11,204 nt of DNA, taken from positions 1 through 11,204 of the forward strand of contig CAMWZB010000015.1 in the NCBI GenBank assembly GCA_947178655.1. The letters run 5' to 3'. This stretch comes from an uncultured Porphyromonadaceae bacterium (GTDB taxonomy: Bacteria > Bacteroidota > Bacteroidia > Bacteroidales > Muribaculaceae). Below, in pieces: positions 1-7,406 of this stretch. Positions within the stretch are counted from its first letter, which is position 1; the number at the start of each line of letters is the position of its first letter. The notes under the pieces were generated by a model. That model did no database searches. It was not told the DNA's origin and saw only the letters and a list, made by a program, of their open reading frames with translations. Position numbers and translations under genes: made by a program.

Positions 1-347
1 TCGTGGCACCGGGCCGTGTATATCTCGGAGGCAACATCGCGCCGGGCGTGCACCTGCGTCTGCGCGCCCTGGCCGCTTTCACCGATACTCTTCCTGCCGT
101 AGACCCTGACAAGGGCGACACGCCTGTCTGGGGAGGCACCACATCCGAAGCCATGCGCTCGGGAGCTGTCAGAGGAGTGGCGGCCGAACTGCAGTACTAC
201 CACCATGCCGCCGGGCCGGACACACTCGCCGTACTTACCGGAGGTTCCGCTGCATTACTTATCAAAAAAGACATTCTCACATTCGACTACATACACGACC
301 CGTGCTTAGTACACAAGGGACTTTACAGCATCATAAAAGAACAATGA
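1..347 (+). CDS. coaX: Type III pantothenate kinase, C-terminal half (partial, cut by window start)
   Basis: CoaX phosphorylates pantothenate with ATP, the first step from pantothenate to coenzyme A, in the cytoplasm. The open frame runs in from beyond the left edge, so the GTG at position 3 is an internal valine and not a start. About 114 residues remain of a family that is usually near 240-260. Visible signatures are the GG-x-I-x-PG stretch followed by an Arg-x-x-AL helix and T-x-x-LP (fragment residues 9-31), the W-GG-TTSEAM-x-SG segment (43-54), the LTGGSA loop (79-83) and the family-typical end 'DPCLVHKGL' (99-107). The ASKHA-fold N-terminus with its nucleotide-binding Asp is outside the window. 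The stop codon overlaps the next gene's start as ATGA, which suggests translational coupling. Identification is from motif recognition and is strong despite the truncation. Confidence 0.93.
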   Translation, partial: VAPGRVYLGGNIAPGVHLRLRALAAFTDTLPAVDPDKGDTPVWGGTTSEAMRSGAVRGVAAELQYYHHAAGPDTLAVLTGGSAALLIKKDILTFDYIHDPCLVHKGLYSIIKEQ

Positions 348-1585
348 AACTACGAAGGTTTACAGCCATCCTCACATTCATCGCCTCAGTACTCTGCCTC
401 AGCGCACAGAACGGCACCATGACCCCATATTCATCGTACGGCCTTGGTGTGCTCCGCGACGGCGCCACATCCACGCAGCGCTCAATGGGCGGAGTAGGAT
501 ACGCCATGAACTCCGGCCGACAGATCAACTCTATGAACCCCGCGTCATATGCCGCGATAGACACCCTGACATTCCTCTTCGACATGGGCATATCCGCCAC
601 ACAACTGTGGCAGAAAGAGCGCATCGACGACTCGAACGTCAGACAGTCTACTTTCGGCGGCGGACTCGACTACGCCACCATGCAGTTCCCTCTGGGCAAA
701 TACATGGGCGGTTCTGTCGGACTCATACCATTTTCCAGCGTCGGATACTCGTTCGGTGGAGAGATTGAGAACGGCATCGACGCCCGTCAGGGATCGGGAA
801 GCCTGAACGAACTCTACGTAGGCGTCGCCGGACGTCCCTTCAAAGGATTCACCCTCGGAGCCAACATTTCGTATCTCTTCGGCACCATACTCAACGAGAC
901 ATATGCACAGCTCAACTCCGGATCGAGCGCTGTTTTCCAGCGTCAGATGATAGTTCGCGACTACCGCCTCAACTTCGGCCTGCAGTACTCGCTCCCCCTG
1001 GCCAAAGGCGACCGCCTCACCCTTGGCGTCACATTCAGCCCCGCCAAAAGCCTGCTCGGAACAGGGCGGTCCGTCAACTACGACTCTCAGGAAGGCTCCA
1101 CTCCCGAATTCTCCGACGAGCACAAGCTCCGCCACGAATACTCGCTACCCTCGACATGGGGCGCCGGCATCAACTACCAGTTCGGTCGCAAGGTCATGCT
1201 TGAATTCGACTACACTTACCAGCCGTGGAAAGATGCCAAGTTCCGCGAATTCAACAACTTCGACTACGCCGACCGTACGAAGTACGCATTCGGCGCTCAG
1301 TTCGTGCCCAACTTCCGCGGAAACTACTTCAAGCGTATCAGCTACCGTATCGGCGCATACTGGAGCGACGACTATCTCCGCATAGCCTGCAACCAGCTCC
1401 GCCAGTACGGCGTGACTGCCGGCTTCGGATTCCCCGTGCCGACATTCAAGACCACCGTCAACCTCGGATTAGAGTGGATGTGCCGCAAGGCCAACCCGAA
1501 TCCACTTGTAAAAGAGAACTATCTCAACATCACTCTCGGCATCAACTTCAACGAGATGTGGTTCCGCCAGAGCAAAATCTATTGA
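344..1585 (+). CDS. Outer-membrane beta-barrel protein, OMPP1/FadL-like (Bacteroidetes)
   Basis: Encodes a 413-residue exported protein, probably an outer-membrane beta-barrel of unknown substrate. The N-terminus has a clear signal peptide: MKLRR, then a hydrophobic core (about residues 6-20) ending in LSA before Gln-22. The mature start, with PYSSYGLG, MGG and a 'MNPASYAAID' segment (about 27-70), is the pattern of Bacteroidetes proteins related to the FadL/OMPP1/TodX transporters. The rest alternates short amphipathic strands with Gly, aromatic and Asn/Asp turns, and the protein ends in Tyr, as barrels often do. I chose the ATG at 344 because it begins the signal peptide and overlaps the coaX stop in an ATGA; an upstream in-frame start at 302 would put unrelated residues before the signal. 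It sits between coaX and lptC, so an envelope role is likely. FadL-type hydrophobic substrate transport is only a family analogy. Confidence 0.85.
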   Translation: MKLRRFTAILTFIASVLCLSAQNGTMTPYSSYGLGVLRDGATSTQRSMGGVGYAMNSGRQINSMNPASYAAIDTLTFLFDMGISATQLWQKERIDDSNVRQSTFGGGLDYATMQFPLGKYMGGSVGLIPFSSVGYSFGGEIENGIDARQGSGSLNELYVGVAGRPFKGFTLGANISYLFGTILNETYAQLNSGSSAVFQRQMIVRDYRLNFGLQYSLPLAKGDRLTLGVTFSPAKSLLGTGRSVNYDSQEGSTPEFSDEHKLRHEYSLPSTWGAGINYQFGRKVMLEFDYTYQPWKDAKFREFNNFDYADRTKYAFGAQFVPNFRGNYFKRISYRIGAYWSDDYLRIACNQLRQYGVTAGFGFPVPTFKTTVNLGLEWMCRKANPNPLVKENYLNITLGINFNEMWFRQSKIY

Positions 1586-1591
1586 TCGCCG

Positions 1592-2395
1592 GTGGCTGAC
1601 GACAAGAATCGCACACGACTGCTGATGCGCCTGATTCCGGCTGTGATTATCGCAGCCGGAATTGTCCTGTGGATAGTCATTCCCGAAAAGGAAGAGCCGG
1701 TCAGATACGTTCCGAACGCCGTTTCGGGCGAATTGACACCGACAATGTCAACCGCCGACGTTTCCACTCTGATCAGCGACTCCGGATACACGAAGTATCA
1801 CGTCACGTCTCCGCTCTGGCAGATGTTCGAGGACGCCGAGAACCCGTTCTGGAAGTTCCCTGACGGTCTCGAACTCGAGCAATACGACGAACAACTCAAC
1901 CCGAAGTCGTCTGTCATATGCGACTCGGCCATATACTTCTCACGCTCTCGTCTCTGGCAGCTCGACGGGAACGTGGTCATGGTCAGCACATCGGCCGACA
2001 GTTTCCTCACACAGCAGCTATTCTGGGACCAGAACACCCGTAAAATATACTCTGACTCCTTCATCCACATAGTCCGCAGCGACCGCATCATCGAAGGATA
2101 CGGCTTCGAGTCGGACCAGAACATGGAGTCGTACACCGTGCGCAAACCCACTGCCATACTCCCGGCCGAACGAATGCCCGGCAACCGGCAGCGCTCCGAC
2201 AGCTCTCGCTCAGCCGCACCAGCACGCGACACCGTCAAACCGGCAGAACCGAACGCGCCCGCCGCGCCGTCTGCACAGAAGAAACGCGGCAGGCAAGTCG
2301 AACCGGCTCGGTTCATAACACGCTCCGAATCGGCCGACACCGCTGCAAAACCCGCCGCACCGGCACCGCAGCGCATACGCCGACGCGACGTCTGA
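1592..2395 (+). CDS. lptC: LPS export ABC transporter periplasmic protein LptC, with long C-terminal tail
   Basis: LptC is the inner-membrane-anchored bridge that passes lipopolysaccharide from the LptB2FG transporter to LptA in the periplasm. The 267-residue product has one N-terminal membrane segment (about 11-30), then an LptC/OstA-type beta-jellyroll region (about 75-185). Characteristic stretches are FWKFPDGLELEQYD (86-99), DSAIYF (111-116), WQLDGNV (122-128), LFWD (143-146), KIYSDSFIHI (151-160) and EGYGFESDQ (168-176), typical of Bacteroidetes LptC. The start is taken as GTG at 1592, six nt after the previous stop; an ATG at codon 12 (1625) would cut into the membrane anchor. Residues from about 190 to 267 form a low-complexity tail rich in Pro, Ala, Ser and Arg, with no counterpart in the 191-residue E. 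coli protein. Its neighbours, a barrel protein and a CBS membrane protein, fit an envelope operon. Function is firm; the tail's role is unknown. Confidence 0.9.
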   Translation: MADDKNRTRLLMRLIPAVIIAAGIVLWIVIPEKEEPVRYVPNAVSGELTPTMSTADVSTLISDSGYTKYHVTSPLWQMFEDAENPFWKFPDGLELEQYDEQLNPKSSVICDSAIYFSRSRLWQLDGNVVMVSTSADSFLTQQLFWDQNTRKIYSDSFIHIVRSDRIIEGYGFESDQNMESYTVRKPTAILPAERMPGNRQRSDSSRSAAPARDTVKPAEPNAPAAPSAQKKRGRQVEPARFITRSESADTAAKPAAPAPQRIRRRDV

Positions 2396-2437
2396 CTCAC
2401 CCGCCGAACACCTCTTACACCCTCACATACAGAACAC

Positions 2438-3721
2438 ATGGAAGTCTGGATTATCATCACAATAGTATCACTCATATTCTCCGCACTATTCTCGGGAGTC
2501 GAGATGGCATTCGTCACATCCGACCGCGTCCGCATGGAGCTTGACGTCAACAGCGGCGGATTTATCGCCCGGATTATCAAGCGATACTACGCCAACTCCG
2601 AACTGTTCATATCCACAATCCTCGTCGGCAACAACGTCATGCTCGTAATATACGGCATGGGCGCCGCTGCCCTGATTGAGCCTCAGCTCGCGAATATATC
2701 GACCAACGAATTCTTCATCCTCGTAGGTCAGACCATCATCTCCACTCTCGTAATCCTGCTCATGGGAGAGTTCCTGCCAAAGACAGTATTCGGAATCAAC
2801 CCCAACTCTTCCTTCAGAATAGTAGCGCTGCCGGTATACCTGTTCTACATAGTCCTCTACCCCATATCAGTGTTCACGTCATGGCTCTCGCGCATGTTGA
2901 TGAGACTCGTCGGCATTCGCGGCGACAACAAAAAAATCCACCTCCTGTCGCTCGGCGAGCTCAACGACTACATCGAAGAGACCATCGACGACATGGAAGA
3001 GAACAAGCAGGAAGTAGACAACGAAGTAAAGATATTCCGCAACGCCATCGACTTCTCGTCGACTCACGTCCGCGACTGCATGATACCGCGTAACGAAATC
3101 GTCGCAGTCAACATCGACACGACGTCTCGCGACGAACTCGCCGACATATTCACCGGCACCGGTCGCTCTAAAGTCATAGTATATCGCGACGATATCGACA
3201 CAATCCTCGGGTACATCCACGTGAGCGAACTGTTCGACCCCTCTGTCGACTGGAAAGAGCGAATCAAACCCGTCCTCTACACTCCTGAAAACCTCATGGC
3301 AAACATCATGATGCACCGGCTTCTTTCGCAGAAACGCTCGATAGCGATCGTCATCGACGAATTCGGCGGCACTGCCGGCATGCTCACTCTCGAGGACCTC
3401 ATGGAAGAAATCTGCGGCAACATCGAGGACGAGCACGACAAATCTCAGCTCACCGCACGCGAAGTCGAGCCGGGCATATACGAGTTCTCCGGTCGGTGCG
3501 AAATTGCTGAAATAAACGAGCGCTTCGACCTCGAGATACCCGAGGACGACAGCTACCAGACAATCGCCGGATTCATCCTACACAACACCGGGACCATTCC
3601 CGCGCAGGATGACGAAGTAATTATAGGCCCATTCCGGCTGTACATCCTCACAAAATCAGCAAGCCGCCTCGAACTCATCCGCGTATCACGCATCGACCCC
3701 GACACCACCGCTGAAGAGTGA
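2438..3721 (+). CDS. CNNM/CorC (HlyC) family membrane protein with CBS-pair domain
   Basis: A 427-residue inner-membrane protein of the 'hemolysin-related' DUF21-CBS-CorC architecture, relatives of which are linked to Mg2+/Co2+ efflux; the old name hemolysin is misleading. The N-terminal DUF21/CNNM part (about 1-160) has roughly four hydrophobic segments, the FSGVEMAF helix (18-25), the NN dipeptide at 65-66 and GEFLPKT (110-116). A charged linker (about 170-200) leads to a CBS pair (about 205-325) that includes VRDCMIPR (211-218) and VIDEFGGTAG (305-314), followed by LEDLMEEICGNIEDEHD. The C-terminal CorC_HlyC domain (about 340-417) shows the family's AGFILHNTGTIP pattern (377-388). It lies 42 nt after lptC and ends the forward operon. 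GldE of gliding bacteria has a related architecture, but there is no sign of gliding genes here. A transport substrate cannot be read from sequence. Confidence 0.88.
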   Translation: MEVWIIITIVSLIFSALFSGVEMAFVTSDRVRMELDVNSGGFIARIIKRYYANSELFISTILVGNNVMLVIYGMGAAALIEPQLANISTNEFFILVGQTIISTLVILLMGEFLPKTVFGINPNSSFRIVALPVYLFYIVLYPISVFTSWLSRMLMRLVGIRGDNKKIHLLSLGELNDYIEETIDDMEENKQEVDNEVKIFRNAIDFSSTHVRDCMIPRNEIVAVNIDTTSRDELADIFTGTGRSKVIVYRDDIDTILGYIHVSELFDPSVDWKERIKPVLYTPENLMANIMMHRLLSQKRSIAIVIDEFGGTAGMLTLEDLMEEICGNIEDEHDKSQLTAREVEPGIYEFSGRCEIAEINERFDLEIPEDDSYQTIAGFILHNTGTIPAQDDEVIIGPFRLYILTKSASRLELIRVSRIDPDTTAEE

Positions 3722-3765
3722 TGCCGGGGACGAATCCGGGTCTTGCATAGATTTCCTGCCGGGGC
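3722..3765. other. Convergent intergenic junction between two operons
   Basis: This 44-nt gap separates the stops of the CNNM gene (forward) and the CPBP gene (reverse). It contains TGCCGGGG twice (3722-3729 and 3757-3764, direct orientation) and a weak CCGG/CCGG pair, but no stable stem followed by a T run on either strand. Termination by another route, or overlap of the two transcripts, is possible. Confidence 0.5.
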
Positions 3766-4641
3766 CTAACGCGTTTCGTGCACCTCGGTGCGGTTGCGCC
3801 ACAGCAGATAGAGAATTCCGACGGTCAGCACCGCGCTGCCTATTGTCAGCAAAGGCGACCACAGTTCAGGCGACGCATCAAGGGCTTCGACACCATGACG
3901 GCGCACACCGTACCATGCGGTGACAGCATAGAGAACATTGTTGAGAACGTGAGCCGCCACAGGCACCCAAAGGGAGCGCGTCCACAAGAGCAGATAACCG
4001 AAATACGCTCCAAGCAGCAGACGGGGCACGAAACCGAAGAGCTGGAAGTGCATCGCCGAAAAGAAAAACGCCGCCGTCCATACGGCTACGTGCGAGTTAA
4101 CGCCAGCCGTCGTAAGGAGGCGCTGGAAGCAGCCTCGGAAAAGGAGCTCCTCAGAGAAGCCGGCGAAAATGCCCACTACAAGTATATTGACCACAAGGTT
4201 GCCCACCGACGTCCCTTGCATCATCAGCCGCATGGATTCTGCGGCAGCATCCTCGTAGTGTCGGGCAAGTTCCTCAAGGCCATGCAGCGATTCAGGAAGC
4301 GAAATGTTCGCGTTCCAGAAGATGACTGCCTCCTGCGCCGGAATCGACACAAGCAGCACAGCTCCGACCCCGGCAATAGCCGAAAACGCAGGCGTGCGGA
4401 GCAGACACAGCAATTGCGCCGGACGACGCGTCACAAGCACTGCTGTGACTATCGCTGGCATGATGAACATGAGCACATCCTGAAGCACGGCGGCTATGCG
4501 GACGACACCGAGGGCATTGCCCGGCAGAAGGCGCATCAGCACATAAAGGAGCCCCATCGTGATGAGATAACATATGACGAACACGCAGCCAAGAAGAAGA
4601 AGCCGCTGCGGCAGAGAGAGCACAAAATCGGATTTTTTCAT
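3766..4641 (-). CDS. CPBP-family intramembrane glutamic endopeptidase (Abi/CAAX-like)
   Basis: A 291-residue polytopic membrane protein of the CPBP (CaaX protease and bacteriocin-processing, or Abi) family. All family motifs are present: EELLFRG with the paired glutamates (164-170), FFSAMH (193-198) and HVLNN (231-235); together these form the intramembrane active site in characterised relatives such as Rce1 homologues. About eight hydrophobic segments can be seen, the first two at about 13-35 and 52-70. The long soluble loop at about 108-145 is charged and amphipathic. The ATG lies 1 nt after the stop of the upstream trmN6-like gene, so the two are almost certainly co-transcribed and perhaps translationally coupled. 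It is the last gene of the reverse operon and converges with the CNNM gene. The substrate is unknown; bacteriocin immunity, peptide maturation or prenyl-protein processing are all family possibilities, and nothing next to it picks one. Confidence 0.88.
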   Translation of the reverse strand: MKKSDFVLSLPQRLLLLGCVFVICYLITMGLLYVLMRLLPGNALGVVRIAAVLQDVLMFIMPAIVTAVLVTRRPAQLLCLLRTPAFSAIAGVGAVLLVSIPAQEAVIFWNANISLPESLHGLEELARHYEDAAAESMRLMMQGTSVGNLVVNILVVGIFAGFSEELLFRGCFQRLLTTAGVNSHVAVWTAAFFFSAMHFQLFGFVPRLLLGAYFGYLLLWTRSLWVPVAAHVLNNVLYAVTAWYGVRRHGVEALDASPELWSPLLTIGSAVLTVGILYLLWRNRTEVHETR

Positions 4642-4642
4642 A

Positions 4643-5353
4643 TTATATTTTCAGGTAAAAAGGATCAACGACAGCCACATAATCCCTGTCAAGAGCGCCC
4701 GAGCCATCGCGCAGGTTGAGCCGACGGTCGTCGACAGGACCGTCAGAAAGGGCGAAGTCCCACAGCAGACGGGTGCACGGCTTGCGCGGCGACGTGTGCA
4801 CACGCAGGATGCGGCGCAGCTTGAGGCCCGAGAGCTCAGCCTCGAAGATTATCTCGCGCTCCGATTCGGCCGGACTCACCATACCGAGATGCCCGTCAGG
4901 AGCAAGCAGGGACGGAGCGCGGCGCACAAGCGACGCATACCCTAACGCCGACTGATGACGGGCTGCCGCTCGAGCCGTGTCTGACGAACGCTCGCCGGTC
5001 GCGAAATAAGGAGGATTGCTGATGATAAGGTCGAAACTGCCTCCTTCCGGACGCCACTGCGCGAAGTCGCACTCCTCTACTCCAAGTCGCGCACCGAACG
5101 GCGAATTAGCGAAATTGTATCGGGCCGCCGACGCAGCGGCGGCATCAAGCTCGACTCCTGTCACTATCGCATCGGCACACACCTGCGCCGATATCAGCGC
5201 AAGCACACCCGACCCCGTGCCGATGTCGGCTATGCTTCCGGCAGTGGGATATGCAGCGGCGAACCACGCAGCCAGCAGCACACTGTCAGAGCACACCTTC
5301 ATACCGCAGCCACTGTCGTCTACATCAAACTGTCTGAACGAGAATACCCCCAT
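4643..5353 (-). CDS. trmN6: tRNA1(Val) (adenine(37)-N6)-methyltransferase, TrmN6/YfiC family
   Basis: A 236-residue Rossmann-fold, SAM-dependent N6-adenine methyltransferase. In E. coli the homologue YfiC (TrmN6) makes m6A at position 37 of tRNA-Val, next to the anticodon. The family N-terminus is present: FSFRQFDV followed by MKVCSDSVLLAAW (18-30), matching the usual MKVxTDxxLLxAW. The SAM-binding loop is DIGTGSG (43-49), with acidic Glu-68 and Asp-70 closing strand 2. The catalytic N6-methylase motif NPPY is at 113-116, followed by Phe. The protein is about the E. coli length (near 245). It starts 17 nt after the capA-like stop and is followed after 1 nt by the protease gene. A paralogous RNA or protein methyltransferase (PrmC-like) is less likely because of the MKV-x-SDS segment. 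The target base is inferred from the family. Confidence 0.87.
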   Translation of the reverse strand: MGVFSFRQFDVDDSGCGMKVCSDSVLLAAWFAAAYPTAGSIADIGTGSGVLALISAQVCADAIVTGVELDAAAASAARYNFANSPFGARLGVEECDFAQWRPEGGSFDLIISNPPYFATGERSSDTARAAARHQSALGYASLVRRAPSLLAPDGHLGMVSPAESEREIIFEAELSGLKLRRILRVHTSPRKPCTRLLWDFALSDGPVDDRRLNLRDGSGALDRDYVAVVDPFYLKI

Positions 5354-5370
5354 AGAACTTATCGAAAATG

Positions 5371-6447
5371 TCAGTATGTGTCGCCGCGCCTGACTTCAGA
5401 GACGCCGACATTATGCTTGTCGAAGATAGCACGGGCCCGCCGACCGAACTCACGGGCATGGCTCTGCCACTGACCTCGCACACTGTCCGCCTCAAGCAGG
5501 CGGTAATTGGATGACGGCGAACTGCCGGGGACTGTGAACAGCAGACGGTACGACGCGCCCTGCAGCACAGCCCTGCCATCGGCTCCGCGAAAGAGTTTGA
5601 CATGAGCCATAGCGCCACCTCGGGTGTCGGGAGTTTTCATATTCGATATGAAGTTGCCCAAAGAATAGACAAGGAACACATTCTTCTCCGGATAGTAACG
5701 GTTAGGGCGAAACTCCATCGGCTGAATCACGTGAGGATGGGCACCGATGATAAGGTCCACGCCAAGAGCTTCGAGAAAGTCAGCTAAATGTCGCTGAGTC
5801 GTGTTTGGCAACAGACGGTATTCGTCGCCCCAGTGCATGCAGACGCACAAAAGCTCGGCGCCTGCGCGGCGCGCAGAATCGACATCTGCCTTGATTTGTG
5901 CGCGGTTGATGTAGTCCACCACCACGCCGTCGCGCGGCTCTATACCGTTGGTCCCGTACGTATAGTTAAGAAAACCTATCCTGAATCCGTTGACGTCCAC
6001 CACCTTGGGCAGTGCCGACGACCGCGATTGCCCGTCAGGATACGTCCCGATGTGATCCAGCCCGCAGCTGTCGAGCGAAGCTACAGTCGAGCGAAGGCCT
6101 CCGGCTCCCCGGTCAAGAGTATGGTTGTTGGCCGTAAGAAACATATCGAACCCCGCATCGGCCAGAGCATCGACATAGGCCGTGGGAGCATTGAAGCACG
6201 GATAGCCTGAATGCGGTCCCTGTCCTACGGGAGTCTCAAGATTCACCACAGCATAATCGGCCACCGAAACCAAAGGTTCGATGGCCGTGAAACACTGCGA
6301 ATAATCATACTGCCCCCGGCCTGACGATGCAGCGTCGAGCTGTCCCTGATGCTGCATGGCATCGCCGACAAATACGAGATCGGCCTCGTCGTACCCGAAT
6401 ACGAGCGACGTGATGGATACGAACAGCGGTAGGAGCCAGGCCAGCAT
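5371..6447 (-). CDS. CapA/PgsA-like metallophosphatase-fold protein
   Basis: A 358-residue protein of the CapA family (PGA_cap, calcineurin-like phosphoesterase fold). Relatives take part in poly-gamma-glutamate capsule synthesis or export in Bacillus, but most homologues have no known role. Candidate metal-site motifs occur in order: GDAM (28-31), NLETP (69-73), NNHTLDRG (107-114), HWGDEY (205-210), GAHPHV (235-240) and SLGNF (262-266). Residues 1-18 are hydrophobic and could be an export signal or membrane anchor, but there is no Lys or Arg before the core, so export is uncertain. The ATG at 6447 is the first in-frame start after a stop (tga, 6457-6459 on the complement). It lies 24 nt after folD and 17 nt before the trmN6-like gene. 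No pgsB/pgsC/capB/capC partner is nearby, so a poly-gamma-glutamate role is not supported. Family assignment is firm; function is unknown. Confidence 0.85.
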   Translation of the reverse strand: MLAWLLPLFVSITSLVFGYDEADLVFVGDAMQHQGQLDAASSGRGQYDYSQCFTAIEPLVSVADYAVVNLETPVGQGPHSGYPCFNAPTAYVDALADAGFDMFLTANNHTLDRGAGGLRSTVASLDSCGLDHIGTYPDGQSRSSALPKVVDVNGFRIGFLNYTYGTNGIEPRDGVVVDYINRAQIKADVDSARRAGAELLCVCMHWGDEYRLLPNTTQRHLADFLEALGVDLIIGAHPHVIQPMEFRPNRYYPEKNVFLVYSLGNFISNMKTPDTRGGAMAHVKLFRGADGRAVLQGASYRLLFTVPGSSPSSNYRLLEADSVRGQWQSHAREFGRRARAIFDKHNVGVSEVRRGDTY

Positions 6448-6471
6448 AAGCGGATGTCACTTCTGCGGCGT

Positions 6472-7362
6472 TCAGTCGCGGTTCTGCGCGGCCTGAAGCG
6501 TATTGAGCATAAGCGATACAATAGTCATCGGACCGACTCCGCCCGGAACAGGCGTGATGGCGGCACACTTGGGAGCAACATTCTCATAGTCGACATCGCC
6601 ACGAAGACGGAATCCCGACTTGCGGGTCGCGTCAGGAACTCGGGTTGTACCGACATCGATGACTACAGCCCCTTCCGAGACCATATCGGCCGTAATGAAG
6701 CCGGGACGACCCATCGCGGCCACAAGGATATCGGCCTGACGCGTCACCGATGCAAGCTCGTGGGTGTGGCTGTGACATACCGTGACCGTCGCATCGGCAC
6801 CTTCGCCTTTCTGCATCAGCATGGCGGCCAGAGGTTTGCCCACAATATTGCTGCGGCCTACGATGACCACCCGTCGACCGGCCGGACTGATACCGTAGCG
6901 CTTGAGAAGCTCTACTATACCTGCCGGTGTTGCGCTGTGAAAGCATGGAAGTCCCACTGACTGACGTCCGACGTTGACCGGATGGAATCCGTCGACATCC
7001 TTGGCCGGATCAATAGCCTCGATGACGGCCTGTTCGTCGATATGACGAGGCAGCGGAAGCTGCACTATGAATCCGTCCACATCATCGTCGGCGTTAAGAC
7101 GAGATATTTCAGCCATCAGTACGGCAGGATCCAGAGGTGCCTCGTCGGTACTCTCGAATCGGATGAGCGTCGATTTGAATCCGCACTCCTCACAAGCCTT
7201 CACTTTTGAGGCAACATAAGTCTCACTGCCCCCGTCATGTCCGACAAGAATGGCGGCGAGGTGAGGAATCTTGAGACCGGCCGCTTTGCGGGCCGCAACT
7301 TTTTCGGCAATTTCTGCCTTGATGGCAGTCGCCGTAGCTTTTCCGTCGATAATCGCTGTCAT
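6472..7362 (-). CDS. folD: Bifunctional methylenetetrahydrofolate dehydrogenase/methenyltetrahydrofolate cyclohydrolase
   Basis: FolD oxidises 5,10-methylene-THF with NADP+ and then hydrolyses 5,10-methenyl-THF to 10-formyl-THF, supplying formyl groups for purines and initiator Met-tRNA, in the cytoplasm. The 296-residue product is close to the E. coli length (288). Catalytic signatures are [13 protein letters not shown] (47-59) with Tyr-49 and Lys-53, QLPLP (101-105), [10 protein letters not shown] (121-130), the cofactor-loop GRSNIVGKP (169-177) and [11 protein letters not shown] (270-280). It begins at ATG 7362, 44 nt after the ffh stop, the longest gap in this gene series; that gap is A/T-rich, but I see no TAnnTTTG promoter in it. 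It ends 24 nt before the capA-like gene. No missing residue was noted. Confidence 0.97.
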   Translation of the reverse strand: MTAIIDGKATATAIKAEIAEKVAARKAAGLKIPHLAAILVGHDGGSETYVASKVKACEECGFKSTLIRFESTDEAPLDPAVLMAEISRLNADDDVDGFIVQLPLPRHIDEQAVIEAIDPAKDVDGFHPVNVGRQSVGLPCFHSATPAGIVELLKRYGISPAGRRVVIVGRSNIVGKPLAAMLMQKGEGADATVTVCHSHTHELASVTRQADILVAAMGRPGFITADMVSEGAVVIDVGTTRVPDATRKSGFRLRGDVDYENVAPKCAAITPVPGGVGPMTIVSLMLNTLQAAQNRD

Positions 7363-7406
7363 AATGTATGGTTTATGGAACTTCTTGTAATTATATTAAG
7401 GTCTTG

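Noticed and set aside
380..415. Cys-18 of the barrel protein as a lipoprotein site
   Set aside because: The residues before it (Ser-Val-Leu) do not form a lipobox, and it falls inside the hydrophobic core of an ordinary signal peptide.
545..1135. Reverse-strand open frame of 196 codons
   Set aside because: It is antisense to the barrel gene, which has a signal peptide and family motifs on the forward strand.
1798..2580. Reverse-strand open frame of 260 codons
   Set aside because: It is antisense to lptC and the start of the CNNM gene, with Ser/Arg/Cys-rich composition typical of a shadow frame in GC-rich DNA.
2879..3436. Reverse-strand open frame of 185 codons
   Set aside because: It is antisense to the CBS region of the CNNM gene; the Val/Asp/Phe-rich protein mirrors the sense codons.
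3778..4719. Forward-strand open frame of 313 codons
   Set aside because: It lies antisense to the CPBP gene and the end of the trmN6-like gene. Its protein is very rich in His, Arg, Lys and Gln with no recognisable motif, while the reverse frame has all family motifs.
7363..7406. Internal promoter before folD
   Set aside because: The gap is A/T-rich but has no TAnnTTTG element on the reverse strand.
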